NCBI GenBank assembly: GCA_963556495.2
Contig: OY747723.1
Location: 16,162,501-16,226,500 of the forward strand
DNA: 64,000 nt
Source: Valencia hispanica
Lineage: Eukaryota > Chordata > Actinopteri > Cyprinodontiformes > Valenciidae
Direction of reading: 5' to 3'
Part shown: positions 37,190 to 47,540 of the stretch, in pieces
Layout of the letters: every line of letters starts with the position of its first letter
Position numbering within the stretch: position 1 is the first letter of the stretch
The notes under the pieces: generated by a model
Seen by the model: the letters and a program-made list of their open reading frames with translations, nothing else
Told to the model about the DNA's origin: nothing
Databases searched by the model: none
Position numbers and translations under genes: made by a program

Positions 37190-38784
37190 CAAACAACTTG
37201 GGGTGCATTACCGCCCCCTTCTTGACTGGAGTGTGGATTGAAATAGGTTTGTTGTCTATATTCTGAAGTAGATACCTGTGACTCTTAAAAATCGAAATAT
37301 TATCTTAAAAATTACATCACCTGTACTCTTCTGTAAAATCTCTTTAATCCTTAGTTGAGCACCATTTCTCTGTAACTCAGATTTAACTCTCTTGTCTATA
37401 CTTTCCACAATCTAACATTACATGTTCAAATGTTTCCTTTTGACCACAAAAATATTGTTCACTGTTTCATTTCTATTCATCTTTCTAAGTGTTCTATTTA
37501 ATCCAGTTTGGCAAAATCCTATTCTTGAAATTATTTCTTCCTCTTTCATTTCTATTACTACTTCTACACTATGCAGCTGCTCTCTGTACGCTAAAATAAT
37601 ATCTACCTTTTTCTTCTCTGTCCCATAGTAGATGCCATTTTTCTTTTAACTAAGCCTTAATTATACTTTTAATGTCATATTTGCAATACTTTATATATAT
37701 TATTTCTACACATAGCACTTTTTGCAAACATATCGGCCAATTCATTTCCATTTACTCAAATATGTGCAGGAATCCATACAAAAAATTATTTTTATTCCTC
37801 TCCTTGAAATTTTCCATATTAAATAATTTATATATAATGTCATATCTTGTATAGAGTCAGACCTTATTTAACATATACTCAATAGTGCACTACTAGAGTC
37901 ATAACAAATCAAATATTTCCTTATTAGTGCCTCTTCTATCCAGTTTAAAGTTATTAAAATTGCTACTAGTTCTCCAGTATAAACTGCCAACTCGTTACTA
38001 ATTAATTTTATTCACCATAATACGACTTTCTGGAATGATAACAACAACTCCCACTGTTTTATCTAACATATTAGATGCATCTGTATAAATCTTCACATGT
38101 TGAGAATATTTTTTTTATGTGAACATATACAGTACCTGATTCTTATTTAGCCCTCTTCCTTTATGAAGTAATAGTAAATCCGGAATTGTTTGCTCATATA
38201 ACCATGGTGGGATTATTGAAAATGGCACTGTTGGACTAATTATGTTATGGAATCCTAACTCCTTTATTTGTCTTCCTATAATCCAACCAAAACGTTTTAT
38301 TTGTTCACTTTCTTTTTCTTGACATGGTTGAAGTATGATTTTCACTATGTCCCTTGAAATATGCGCCGTATGTTAAAGCTATTTGAGATCTTCTTATTTC
38401 TAGCGGTTTTTCACCTATTTCAACCAGCAATACTGCCACTGACGTAGACTTAATGGACCCACAACAACCTCAATGCTTGATTCAGAATTTTATCTAAATT
38501 ATTTAACAATGTTTTAGAGTCTGAACCATAAACAACACATCCATAATCCATAACTGATCTACTGAGGCCTAAATATAAAGCTTGCATGCTGCACCCCATT
38601 CTCTGCCTTTTAAACATCTTAATATATTCAAAACTTTCTGAAATTTCCCCTATATTTTCCCAAAATGTATTTTCCATGTAAGTCTTTTATCAAACCAGAT
38701 TCCCAATTATTTGAAATACTCAAATCTTTCTATTTATTTTCCATGAAATTTGGTGTAAATTGGAAATCTGATCTCTTAGCAGCA
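37190..38784 (-). pseudogene. I-type LINE, RT end and RNase H part (3' portion)
   Basis: On the minus strand, RT C-terminal residues (RQRMGCSMQALYLGLSRSVM, then DYGCVVYGSDSKTLLNNLDK) lie at 38450-38677. A linker follows, ending in PPWLYEQTIPDLLLLHKG (38115-38345). Then comes an RNase H segment beginning KIYTDASNMLDKTVGVVVII at about 38095-38040, with the first catalytic Asp in YTDAS and later YDSSSAL. The tail ends with a GCATTACCGCC block near 37210. RNase H after the RT is characteristic of the I group of LINEs. Many stops and frameshifts make it inactive. It continues on the far side of the Tc1 at 40292. Confidence 0.7.
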
Positions 38785-40289
38785 CAGTACTGTGCAAAAG
38801 TTTTAGGCAGGTGTGAAAAAAAATCCTGTAAACAAAGAATGCTTTTAAAAATGGAAGTGTTAATCATTTATTTTCATTAATAAACAAAAAGCAGTGAATG
38901 AACAACAAAAAAATCTAAATCAAATTAATATTTATTGTGACCACCCTTTGCCTTCAAAACGGCATCAATTCTTATACTTCCACTTGCACACAGTTTTTGA
39001 AAGAACACGGCAGGTATGTTGTTCCAAGCATCTTGGAGAACTAACCATATATCTTCTGTGGATGTAGGCTTCCTCACATCCTTTTGTCTCTTCATGGAAT
39101 CCCAGATACACTCGATGATGTTGAGATCAGGGCTCTGTGGGGGCTAGACCAACACTTCCAGGACTTTTTGTTCTTCTTTACGCTGAAAATAGTCCTTAAT
39201 GACTTTGGCTGTATGTTTGGGGCCGTGGGGCCAATAATACACCTCCCTGATGGTATTGCATGAACTGGCTGTATTTCTCAGCACTGAGAATACTATTAAT
39301 CCTGACCAGATCTCCAACTCCATTTGAAGAAATGCAGCCCCAAATGTTCAAGAAACCTCCACCAATGCTTCACTGTTGCCTGCAGACACTCATTGTACCG
39401 TTCTCCAGCCCTTCGACGAACAAACTCCCTTCTGCTACGGCCAAATATTACACATTTTGACGGATCAGTCCAGAGCACGTGCTGCTATTGTTCTACACCC
39501 CAGTTCCTATGTTTCCGTGCATACTTGAGTCGCTTGGCCTTGTTTGCACGTCAGACGTATGGCTTTTTGGCTGCAACTCTTCCATGAAGACCACTTCTTG
39601 CCATACTTCCCCGGACATTAGAGAGGTGTACCTGGGTCCCACTGGTTTCTGTTAGTTCTGAGCTAATGCCAATGCTGGGCATTTTCCGATTTCGAAGGGT
39701 AATAAGCTTGACGTCTCTTTCATCTGCTGCACCAAGTTTCCTTGGCTGAGCAATGTTGCCTGTTTTTTTGTGCTTCTTCAAAAGAGCTTGAACAGCACAC
39801 AGTCTGCTTTGAAATATTTGCCTGGGAGAGACCTTGCTGATTCAGTACAACTACCTTGTGTCTTGTTGCTGTGCTCAATCTCGCCATGACATGAAACTAT
39901 CTTCCACAACCTCACCTTGGTAGCAGAGTTTGGCTTTTCCTCACCCAGTTTTAACCCTCCTACACAGCTCTTTCTGTTTCAGTTAATGACTGTTTCAACC
40001 TATGTGTGACATTGACGATCATTAGCACCTACTTGATATAATTGGTTGATCATACACCTGACTATAATCCAACAAAATCCCTGACCTCATGCAAGTGTAC
40101 CTAAGAATTGATGCTGGTTTGAAAGGCAAAAGGTAGTAACACCAAATATTGATTTGGATTTAGATTTTCTTTTGTTTGCTCACTTTGCATTTTGTAAATT
40201 AATAAAAATAAACAATAATTTATATTTCTTAAAACATTCTTTGTTTACAGCATTTTTTTACATCTCCCTAAAACTTTTGCACAGTTCTG
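38785..40289 (-). mobile_element. Tc1-like transposon inserted in the I-type LINE
   Basis: The left end is CAGTACTGTGCAAAAGTTTT. The reverse complement of the right end is CAGAACTGTGCAAAAGTTTT. Further inside, AACAAAGAATG and CATTCTTTGTT pair as well, so the inverted repeat spans about 60 bases imperfectly. The right end abuts TA (40290-40291); the left TA has decayed to CA. The total is about 1.5 kb. Confidence 0.85.
38935..39890 (-). pseudogene. Tc1-like transposase pseudogene
   Basis: On the minus strand, from about 39890: a MARLSTATRHKVVVLNQQGL-like start, then KQTVCCSSSF..., and KKHKKTGNIAQPRKLGAADE (39551-39781). Next is TDPSKCVIFGRSRREFVRRR (39296-39478) with the first catalytic Asp region, VKHWWRFLEHLGLHFF in place of the GGG.IM.WGCF block, and the AP/QSPDLNIIECIWD block near 39110. 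Several frame changes are seen. The family's enzyme is about 340 residues with a DD34E triad. This copy is inactive. Confidence 0.75.
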
Positions 40290-40291
40290 TA

Positions 40292-40497
40292 AACGTCATA
40301 TTTTCTTTTTTATAACTGAAAATCTGAAGCCCCATTCCAGAGCCCAAGCTTCAAGTCTTTGTAGTTATTGTTGTAATTTTGATATAAATCTTAAATTTTT
40401 TTCCCTCTCTTCCAAATGACTCCATCAGCAAACAATGAAACCCCCATTGATTGATCTACATTATTAAATCCATCATTAATCATTCCTGCTTACCTTT
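40292..40497 (-). pseudogene. I-type LINE, RT palm fragment (5' side of the Tc1)
   Basis: The minus strand reads GMINDGFNNVDQSMGVSLFA followed by DG and VIWKRG, then a KLGLWNGASDFQL-like stretch. This is the catalytic palm (FADD, here FADG) of the same LINE found at 37190-38784. Its position directly outside the Tc1 terminal repeat shows the Tc1 split the LINE. The second catalytic Asp is changed to Gly. Confidence 0.65.
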
Positions 40498-40985
40498 CTG
40501 TCTCAAGTCCTTTTATGTGTGGCCTAATAAGTCTTTGCACTACATGTGTGTCGTTCAGCTGATTGCTGTGCTGCTCTTCCTGACGCTACAGACAGATCAC
40601 TCCGGTTTACTGCTTTTCTTGGGAGCCTTACAGAGGGAAAAACTAAAGAAATGCAAATACAGAATATGAACAAAGCATTGAATGTACATACAAAACTATA
40701 CAAATCATGCAAAGTAAATACATAAAATATATGCAACAGGTGGCAAAGTGGGGGGGGGGTACTTGTATAAACTTTATTTACCTGTTATGGTTTGACACCA
40801 GTAAATTGCTGTCACAATATACAAGCACAACTAACAACCTAGCACCAAGTTTTAGTCCACTGATCACATCAATCAATGTACAGGTACAAAGGAAATAAAG
40901 CACACAATGACTCCTAAACACAAGTCACATTGTGTGTTTGTAGCATCAAGTGTCAAAAAGAAAATTCACAACAGATTAATTATTC
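40498..40985. other. Unassigned DNA
   Basis: A G10 run lies at 40750-40759. No gene or repeat end was recognised. Confidence 0.35.
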
Positions 40986-41073
40986 ATTTCAATTCAGTTT
41001 ATTTATATAGCGCCACCTCATAACACATGTCATCTCAAGGCACTTTACAAGTAATTTCTTCTGTTTGTTGCAT
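40986..41073 (-). mobile_element. L2-type LINE 3' tail stub
   Basis: ATTTCAATTCAGTTTATTTA followed by TATAGCGCC and ATGTCATCTCAAGGCACTTT is the inverted 3' end of the L2 subfamily seen at 11.2-13.7 kb. Fewer than 90 bases remain. The L1 was inserted just beside it. Confidence 0.75.
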
Positions 41074-41541
41074 TGCAAACACTTTTTTTTCAAGCATTTT
41101 TTTTATTGTTTTCATAATAAAACAAAGAAATACAAACAATACAGTTACATGTTTTGAACAAACATGTCAAACCCCCCACCCCGGCCCTTACAGGAGTTCA
41201 AATTCTTGGTTGGGACCCAGGTTAATGAATTTCAAAAAAAAAAAAGTAATCTTATAACAAACATATTTCTGTAATATTAACTACTGCAGAGAGCTACTGT
41301 TTATATGTCCCCAGATTCCTCCATCACATGAGACAAATCTGTCCTCGATACATAGCAAATAAAGGGGTCCCAGATCTGGTTGAAATTATGTTGTTGGTGT
41401 TTCATTGCATATGTAATTTTCTCCAAAGGAAGAGTGGAAGACAGTTCAGACAGCCATCTCTTTACACTCTGGACTACTGGTGTTTTTCCATGAGAGGGCT
41501 ATTACTCTTTTTGCAGCTAGCACACTTAAGTCTACAAATAT

Positions 41542-44500
41542 TTATTGGTGTTTTTTAAACTTCAAATTATCTGGATATAGACCAAATATAAACAAAAGTG
41601 GGATTAGGGGTATTTGAATCTGCAAAATATTTTGAATACATTGTTTTATTCCTTGCCAGAATTTTTGTATTTTTGTACATCGCCAAATACAATGGAAAAA
41701 TGTACCTTTTTCTTTCTCACATTTAACACAAATATCAGGTATAGCGCTGTTATATTTGTGAAGTTTTTCTGGAGTGATATATGTACGCATTAACCAGTTG
41801 TATTGTAGTACTTTCAGCCGAGTGTTAGCAGTTCTTGATTGTGCTTGAGAGCATGCCTCCCCCAATTTTCTATTGGGATGTCCTCCTGTAGGTCTTCTCT
41901 CCATGCCTCCAGCCGTTCTGCTGATGTTTCTTTACTTCCATCTACCAAACATTTATACATTTTGGATATTAAACCCCTGCTTGAGCAATCCATATGCATT
42001 AAGTTTTCTACTGTGGAATTTTCAGGGATGCATAATGTTTGATTTTGGTGTGTCTTAATGAAATTTCTCAACTGCAGGTATTTAAAGAAATGATTACGGG
42101 GTATATCGAATGTATCTACTATTTCTTCAAATGACATCAGCACTTTTTGTGAGTTGTAAAGGTCTCCTATTTTCCCCAGTCCTTTAGTAGCCCAAGATTT
42201 AAACCCCCCGTCCATTTTACCAGGAGGGAAGGAGTAATTACCCCATATTGGGCTGAAGATAGAGAGGGAGGGTGTTTCTTTCAAATATTTTTTAGCTTGA
42301 TGCCATACTACCATCATATTTTTCACAATAGGGTTTTTTGTGTTCTTTTTGAGCATTTTAGTGCTTGCCGAGTACAGGTAGATTGGGAGGGGCAGATTTA
42401 GCTGAAGCTCTTCCATTCCTTTCCAGATAGGAGCATCTCTTTCTGTGAAGTAAAATAACATTGTTTTTAACTGAGCTGCCCAATAGTACCAGAGAGGGCA
42501 GGGACATTTGAGTCCCCCTGTGTCATAGGGTAAGTAAAGTAGTGATAGTCGCGTCCGGGGCCGTCTATTATTCCACAAGAATCTGTCGAATAGTCTTTTA
42601 AGCTGAGTGAACTGGTTACTTGGAGGAGCGAGTGGAAGGTTTTGGAACACATACAACAATTTGGGCATTATATTCATTTTGAGGATGTTAATTTTTCCTA
42701 TTAGTGACATGGGTATGGGTGTCCACCTTTCCAGCAATTTTGAGATTTCTTGTAGTAGTGGTTCATAATTACTGGTTACAATATATTTAAGTTGTGGGAC
42801 AATTTGAATGCCTAGATATGTAAAGCAATCCACAATTTTAAATTGAGTGGCTGCTTTAGGAGGACTTTTATTTTCTAACTGATTTAAGAACATTATTGAT
42901 GATTTTGATTTGTTTAATTTATATCCTGAGATTTTTCCAAATATGTTAAGGAGTTCTAATAGTTCAGGAATGGATTTTTCCATCTCTTTAAGGAATATGA
43001 TTACGTCATCTGCAAATAGAGCCAGACGGTGTTCCTGTCGTCCAATTGATATGCCTGTTATATTTTGGTGTGTTCTTACTGCTATAGCTAGTGGTTCTAT
43101 AGCCATAATAAAAAGAAGAGGGGATAGGGGATCTCCCTGTCTACATCCTCTTTGTATCCTAATGGTTTTGGATATATTGCGATTAGTCATGATTTCTGCA
43201 TATGGTTCTGTATATAATAGTTTTATCCATTTATTAAAGTTTTCTCCAAAGCCAAAACGTCTGAGGATTTCAAATAGATAAAGCCATTCCACTCTGTCGA
43301 AGGCTTTTTCAGCGTCCAATGAGAGTAATGCTGTATCTGTTGCTCCCCTCTCCTCAAATAATATATTTAGAATTCTCCTAACGTTATGGGAGCCTTTTCT
43401 ACCTTGTACAAAGCCATTTTGGTCTTTGTCAATAATATTCGGAATTAATTTCTCCAGTCTCCTGGCTATTATTTTACTCAAAATTTTTAGATCCACATTT
43501 AAAAGACTAATTGGCCTAAAGTTTTCACATTTGTTATTCGCTTTGCCCGGTTTTGGTAATAAAGTGATTAATGCTCCCCTTAACGATGTTGGAAGGATTC
43601 CGTTGTGAAAGGATTCCTTAAACATTTCCAGTAATGCAGGCATCAGTCTATGTTTGAACATTTTATAAACCTCAATGGGTATTCCATCTGGCCCAGGGGT
43701 TTTCCCTGCTTGGATACTGTCAATGGTCATAGATAGTTCCATTAATGTTATATCTTTCTCTAACTCTTCCGTAATTGCTTCTGATATCTGGGGAATTTGG
43801 ATTTTGTCCAGAAAATTATTAATTTCAGATGTCTTTGGACCTATTTCCGAGCTATAAAGCTTTTCATAAAAGTTTTTAAAACTTTCATTTATTTCAATGG
43901 GGGCGACAATATTTTCATTATTGTCATTTTGTAGTGAGGTTATAAGTCTTTCATTCTGCAATTGTTTGATGCGCCATGCTAGCACTCTGCCAGGTTTTTC
44001 ACCTTGATCATAGAACGTCTGTTTAAGTCGTAGTAAACTTCCTAAAGCTGTTGTTGTAGATATTTCATTGTATTGTGTTCTTAACAAAAGTAGTCTTTGA
44101 TGGGCATCTTGAGAACCTGACTGGTAATATTCTTCTTCTAATTTCCTTATTTTTGTTTCTAATGATTTTGTTTTATTGTAGGTTTCTTTAGCTTTAAAGC
44201 TGGTAATATTAATTATTTGTCCCCTGATAAAGGCCTTAAACGCTTCCCATCTGATACTTTGTGATGTTTCTATTGTATTTGTTTCAAAGTAGTATTTAAT
44301 CTGTTCATCTAGAGAAGTAACAAAGCTAGTGTCAGCTAGGCATTTGGTTTTAAATCTCCATTTGGGAATATCCCTGGTCAGTTTAGGGTCATGATAAATT
44401 AAAGAGTTTGGGGCGTGATCTGACAGGAGTATGGCGTCTTAGGACACCTCCTTTATTTTATATTTTAGTTGTGCTGAAATCAAAAAGAAATCTGTGCGGG

Positions 44501-45107
44501 AATATGACTGGTGTATAGCGGAGTAACACGAGTATTTTTTCCCATTGGGATTTTCTTCCCTCCAAACATCGACTAGACTCATTTCTTTCATAAAATGATG
44601 AATTACACCCCTGCTTCTTGGATGTGACAGGTTGACACCTGTACTTTGATCTTTCTGGGGATCTAAGGTGCAGTTAAAATCACCTGCCATTATATAAGCA
44701 CCAGGAAAGGAGGCTATAGTAAGAAATAGATTTTGGAAAAATTTGGGATCGTCTGTATTTGGAGCATAGATATTTATTAGAGTTAGTTCTTCCTTAAGAA
44801 TTGCCCCTTGAATAATCAGATATCGTCCTGCCTTATCTTTGATAACTTTATGAATTTGTAATGGAATAGAATCGTGGATCAAGGTCATGACACCCCTTGC
44901 CTGAGAGGTAAAGGGAGCGGACAGAATTTTACCCCTCCACCTCCTCCTCACTTTAAGCTCATCTTCATTTGTTAGATGGGTTTCTTGAAGGAATACTATT
45001 TTAGACTGTAAAATTTTAATCCTGTTCATAACCTGTTTGACCTTTTTTATTTTTTGTAGCCCTCTGCAGTTCCAGGATGTAATTCTAACCTTAAGATCAA
45101 CAGACAT
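41542..45107 (-). pseudogene. L1 ORF2 (endonuclease-reverse transcriptase), two lesions
   Basis: ATG at 45107 gives MSVDLKVRITSWNCRGLQK. The APE-type endonuclease shows ITSWNCRG, VFLQETHL, NIYAPN, MAGDFNCTLD, SRTDFFL and, past the stop, SDHAP. A TAA at 44439-44441 (codon 223) interrupts it; the same frame then stays open to 41814. RT motifs follow: [64 protein letters not shown] and LFADDVIIF with the catalytic Asp pair. A run of five G (41859-41863 as C) shifts the frame, after which the C-terminal part continues in another frame (MRTYITPEKLHKYNSAIPDI, then CVKCEKEKGTFFHCIWRC, a Cys/His motif) to 41542. Everything else looks complete at about 1190 codons. Confidence 0.9.
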
Positions 45108-45597
45108 ATAGACCGAATGTTGTGAATTTTCCAACACTAAGTATTTTCAGCTCAGACAAAAAAAGAAAACAAAAAACAAATCTATCCCCCTCAGCTAACA
45201 TCAATCCACCTGAGTGTCACCCTGTCAGGTGACACCCCCCCCCTCGTATATTGGACTTACCGAAAGCAAAGAGCCAATCCACACAATAAGGATCAGTATA
45301 GCTATGATGATGTCTAAAACCAACCGATAATAATAAAATAAAAATAACAGAATGAGCTTAACTACTCTGCTACTGCGATGTAGAAAATTATTTTAAGCAG
45401 TCCAGCAAACGAAAACATATCCATATTTGCTTAGTTAAACAGTGCATATCAAAAATGACCTTTTATCAATAGATCAGGGAGGGAGACCGCTCAGAACTTA
45501 AGACAGCAACTTAACTTCTTTCCCCTCCACTTCTGTGTCTCTGCACTGCATCAAGATATCAAAGTAGTATTCCATCAGCAGTTCTGGATTACATTTC

Positions 45598-46566
45598 CTA
45601 TGGGGTCATGTGTTCTCCAGTACCTCCACCTGGATGATTATCTGACTGAATCTTCTTAATGAAGCGCTCGGCTTCATCGGCGCTGTTGAAGATGTGTGAG
45701 CGCTCCTTGTAGGTAACAATAAGCCGGGCGGGGTGGATCATACCGTACCGGAGCCCCAGTAAACGGAGTTGTCGCCTCGCCTCCTCAAACTCTTTTATTT
45801 TCTTGTGCGTCTCCGCGGTCATGTCTTGGTAGAATCTCACCGGATGGTTTTTGTAGAGGACTCTTTGTTTCGCCCTGGCTGCTCTCATCACCGTTTCTTT
45901 GTCTTTATAGTTCAAAAACTTCATTATGAGGGTTCTAGGTGCGGAGTCAGTCTTATGTTGTCCTCTTGGACCAAGCCTGTGTGCTCTTTCCACCGTGATT
46001 TTCCCCCGTAGCGGCTGAAGCTCCAGTACCTCAGGTATCCAGCTTTCCAGGAATCCACAGGTGTCTTCACCTTCTGCGCCCTCTGGTAGATTCACAAGCC
46101 GTACATTAGAGCGACGTGAGCGAGCTTCCAGGTCCACTACTTTTTCTTCCAGATCTTTATTTTTCCCCTCTAGGTTTTGTACCTTCCTCTGGAGCGTAGT
46201 CACATCATCTTCTGTTGTTGATATTCTCGTCTCCACCTGCGTAATTCTTTCTGAGCAGTCTGTAATGTCTCTCCTTACATTTTCAATTGCCGAGAGGATG
46301 CCGTCAAATTTGGATGAGAACTCAGTTTTCATGGTATTAATAGCTGCCAGTATTGTTGATAAAGAGGTGCCGAGCTCTTCACTGGCGGTAGTAGTGTTTC
46401 CCTTCAACTGTTTCTCAGGGCTAGCCATAGGACCATCGCTGCCAGCAAAAGCGCTAGCTTCCATGGCGTCCTCGTTAGCGATTAGCTTGGTTTTGACAGT
46501 CGGAGTTGCAAAATTAGTTACTTTAGTTTGTTTTGTCTTGTTCCGATTTGACTTTCTTTGTGACAT
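45598..46566 (-). CDS. L1 ORF1 protein (RNA-binding chaperone)
   Basis: The frame is intact at 322 codons. ATG at 46566 (MSQRKSNRNKTKQTK) is chosen; a longer reading to 46587 has no ATG. The basic N-terminus is followed by a coiled coil at about residues 90-150 (heptads in ITQVETRISTTEDDVTTLQR and KVQNLEGKNKDLEEKV). An RRM-like domain follows (RRSNVRLVNLPEGAEGEDT, then APRTLIMKFLNYKDKETVMR) and a C-terminal domain (GLRYGMIHPARLIVTYKE). Proteins of this type trimerise, coat L1 RNA and act as nucleic-acid chaperones in the ribonucleoprotein. It lies upstream of ORF2 on the same transcript. No lesion is visible. Confidence 0.9.
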   Translation of the reverse strand: MSQRKSNRNKTKQTKVTNFATPTVKTKLIANEDAMEASAFAGSDGPMASPEKQLKGNTTTASEELGTSLSTILAAINTMKTEFSSKFDGILSAIENVRRDITDCSERITQVETRISTTEDDVTTLQRKVQNLEGKNKDLEEKVVDLEARSRRSNVRLVNLPEGAEGEDTCGFLESWIPEVLELQPLRGKITVERAHRLGPRGQHKTDSAPRTLIMKFLNYKDKETVMRAARAKQRVLYKNHPVRFYQDMTAETHKKIKEFEEARRQLRLLGLRYGMIHPARLIVTYKERSHIFNSADEAERFIKKIQSDNHPGGGTGEHMTP

Positions 46567-46707
46567 CGGTATCTTCTCGAACCCCAATATTTATTTGGGC
46601 TAGACAATAATTCTATTTTAACAAGGATTTAATCGTTTAGTAGCAGAGCAGTCTTACACACGTCTACTCAGCAAGCTGCCATAACCGGAAGTCCTGCAAA
46701 CACTTTT

Positions 46708-47040
46708 ATAAAGTCATCTAAATCCAATGCTTTGACTCACCTTACTTCATTGCTTAGCAAAAAATAGGTCAGGACTCGGACAGCTGCTTTGGAGAAGAGA
46801 TGGATCTGCCGACAGACCAGGAAGGACACTATTCAAGCAATCTAATGTACTAAAAAGAATAGCATTCATAACTTTTCTGTGTCCTGTTTTTATATGAATT
46901 ATTATAATGTTTCTAAAATGCTTTGTGGCTGATATTGTCGTAGGCCTTGTCCACACGTAGCAGAGTATCTCACAAAACAGATATCTTTCTACCATTTTGC
47001 ATGTCATCCACATGAAAGCGCAAAAGCGATTCTAGCAAAA
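46708..47040. other. Unassigned DNA
   Basis: This is the continuation of the pre-insertion site of the L1. No gene was recognised. Confidence 0.35.
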
Positions 47041-47540
47041 ACCTCCAAACAAAGTGAAGATTTTTCTTCATTGTAAGCGTTTGCTTGTGGGCATAAATAA
47101 CCAGGGTCTCAGTGGCATTTAGGCCTGGACTTTGACCGGGCTATTCTAACAAATAAAAATGCGTTGATCTGAAAACAAAAATCCCCTGTAACCCAGGCTG
47201 TATGTTTAGGGTCATTGTCCATCTATCATTTCCAATCAGCTTCTCTGTCCCTGCTGAAGAGAAATATTCCCAAAGCATGATGCTGCCAACACCATGTTTC
47301 ACACTGGGGATGGTGTGTTTAGTTTGATGTTCCGTAGTTTTACGGCACTCATGATATTTTGCTTAAAGGCTAAAAGGTTAAGTTGAGGTCTCATCAGGTC
47401 ATAGCACCTTCTTCCATGTGAAATGTAAAAAAAAAAAAAAAAAAAACTGCAACCAGGACTTCTTGTGGTTTTGTTTACCATAGTGTTTTCTTCTCGCCTC
47501 TTCTAGAATTGCAGATGCTTTCAGACTATCCACTGCTTAA
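47041..47540 (-). pseudogene. Tc1-like transposon relic
   Basis: CCCAAAGCATGATGCTGCCA, CACACTGGGGATGGTGTG, GTCTCATCAGGTCATAGCAC and CTTCTTCCATGTGAAA follow the reversed order of a fish Tc1 transposase region. The WGC-type block sits near 47280 and the first Asp region (SDETS-like) near 47395. An A20 run lies at 47427-47446. No open frame survives. Confidence 0.6.

Larger units (their letters stand above)
41087..46694 (-). mobile_element. Full-length L1-type LINE
   Basis: The element is 5608 bases, flanked by a perfect 13-base duplication TGCAAACACTTTT (41074-41086 and 46695-46707). On the minus strand it starts GGACTTCCGGTTATGGCAGC, a start typical of fish L1 elements. It has a short 5' UTR of about 128 bases, ORF1, an inter-ORF gap of about 490 bases, ORF2 and an A-rich 3' end. 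It contains two obvious coding lesions only. An L1 element carries its own internal promoter in the 5' UTR, though none can be proved here. Confidence 0.93.

Noticed and set aside
43426..43857. Plus-strand frames inside the L1
   Set aside because: They are shadows of the minus-strand ORF2. The same applies to plus-strand frames at 46061-46603 and 58549-59996.
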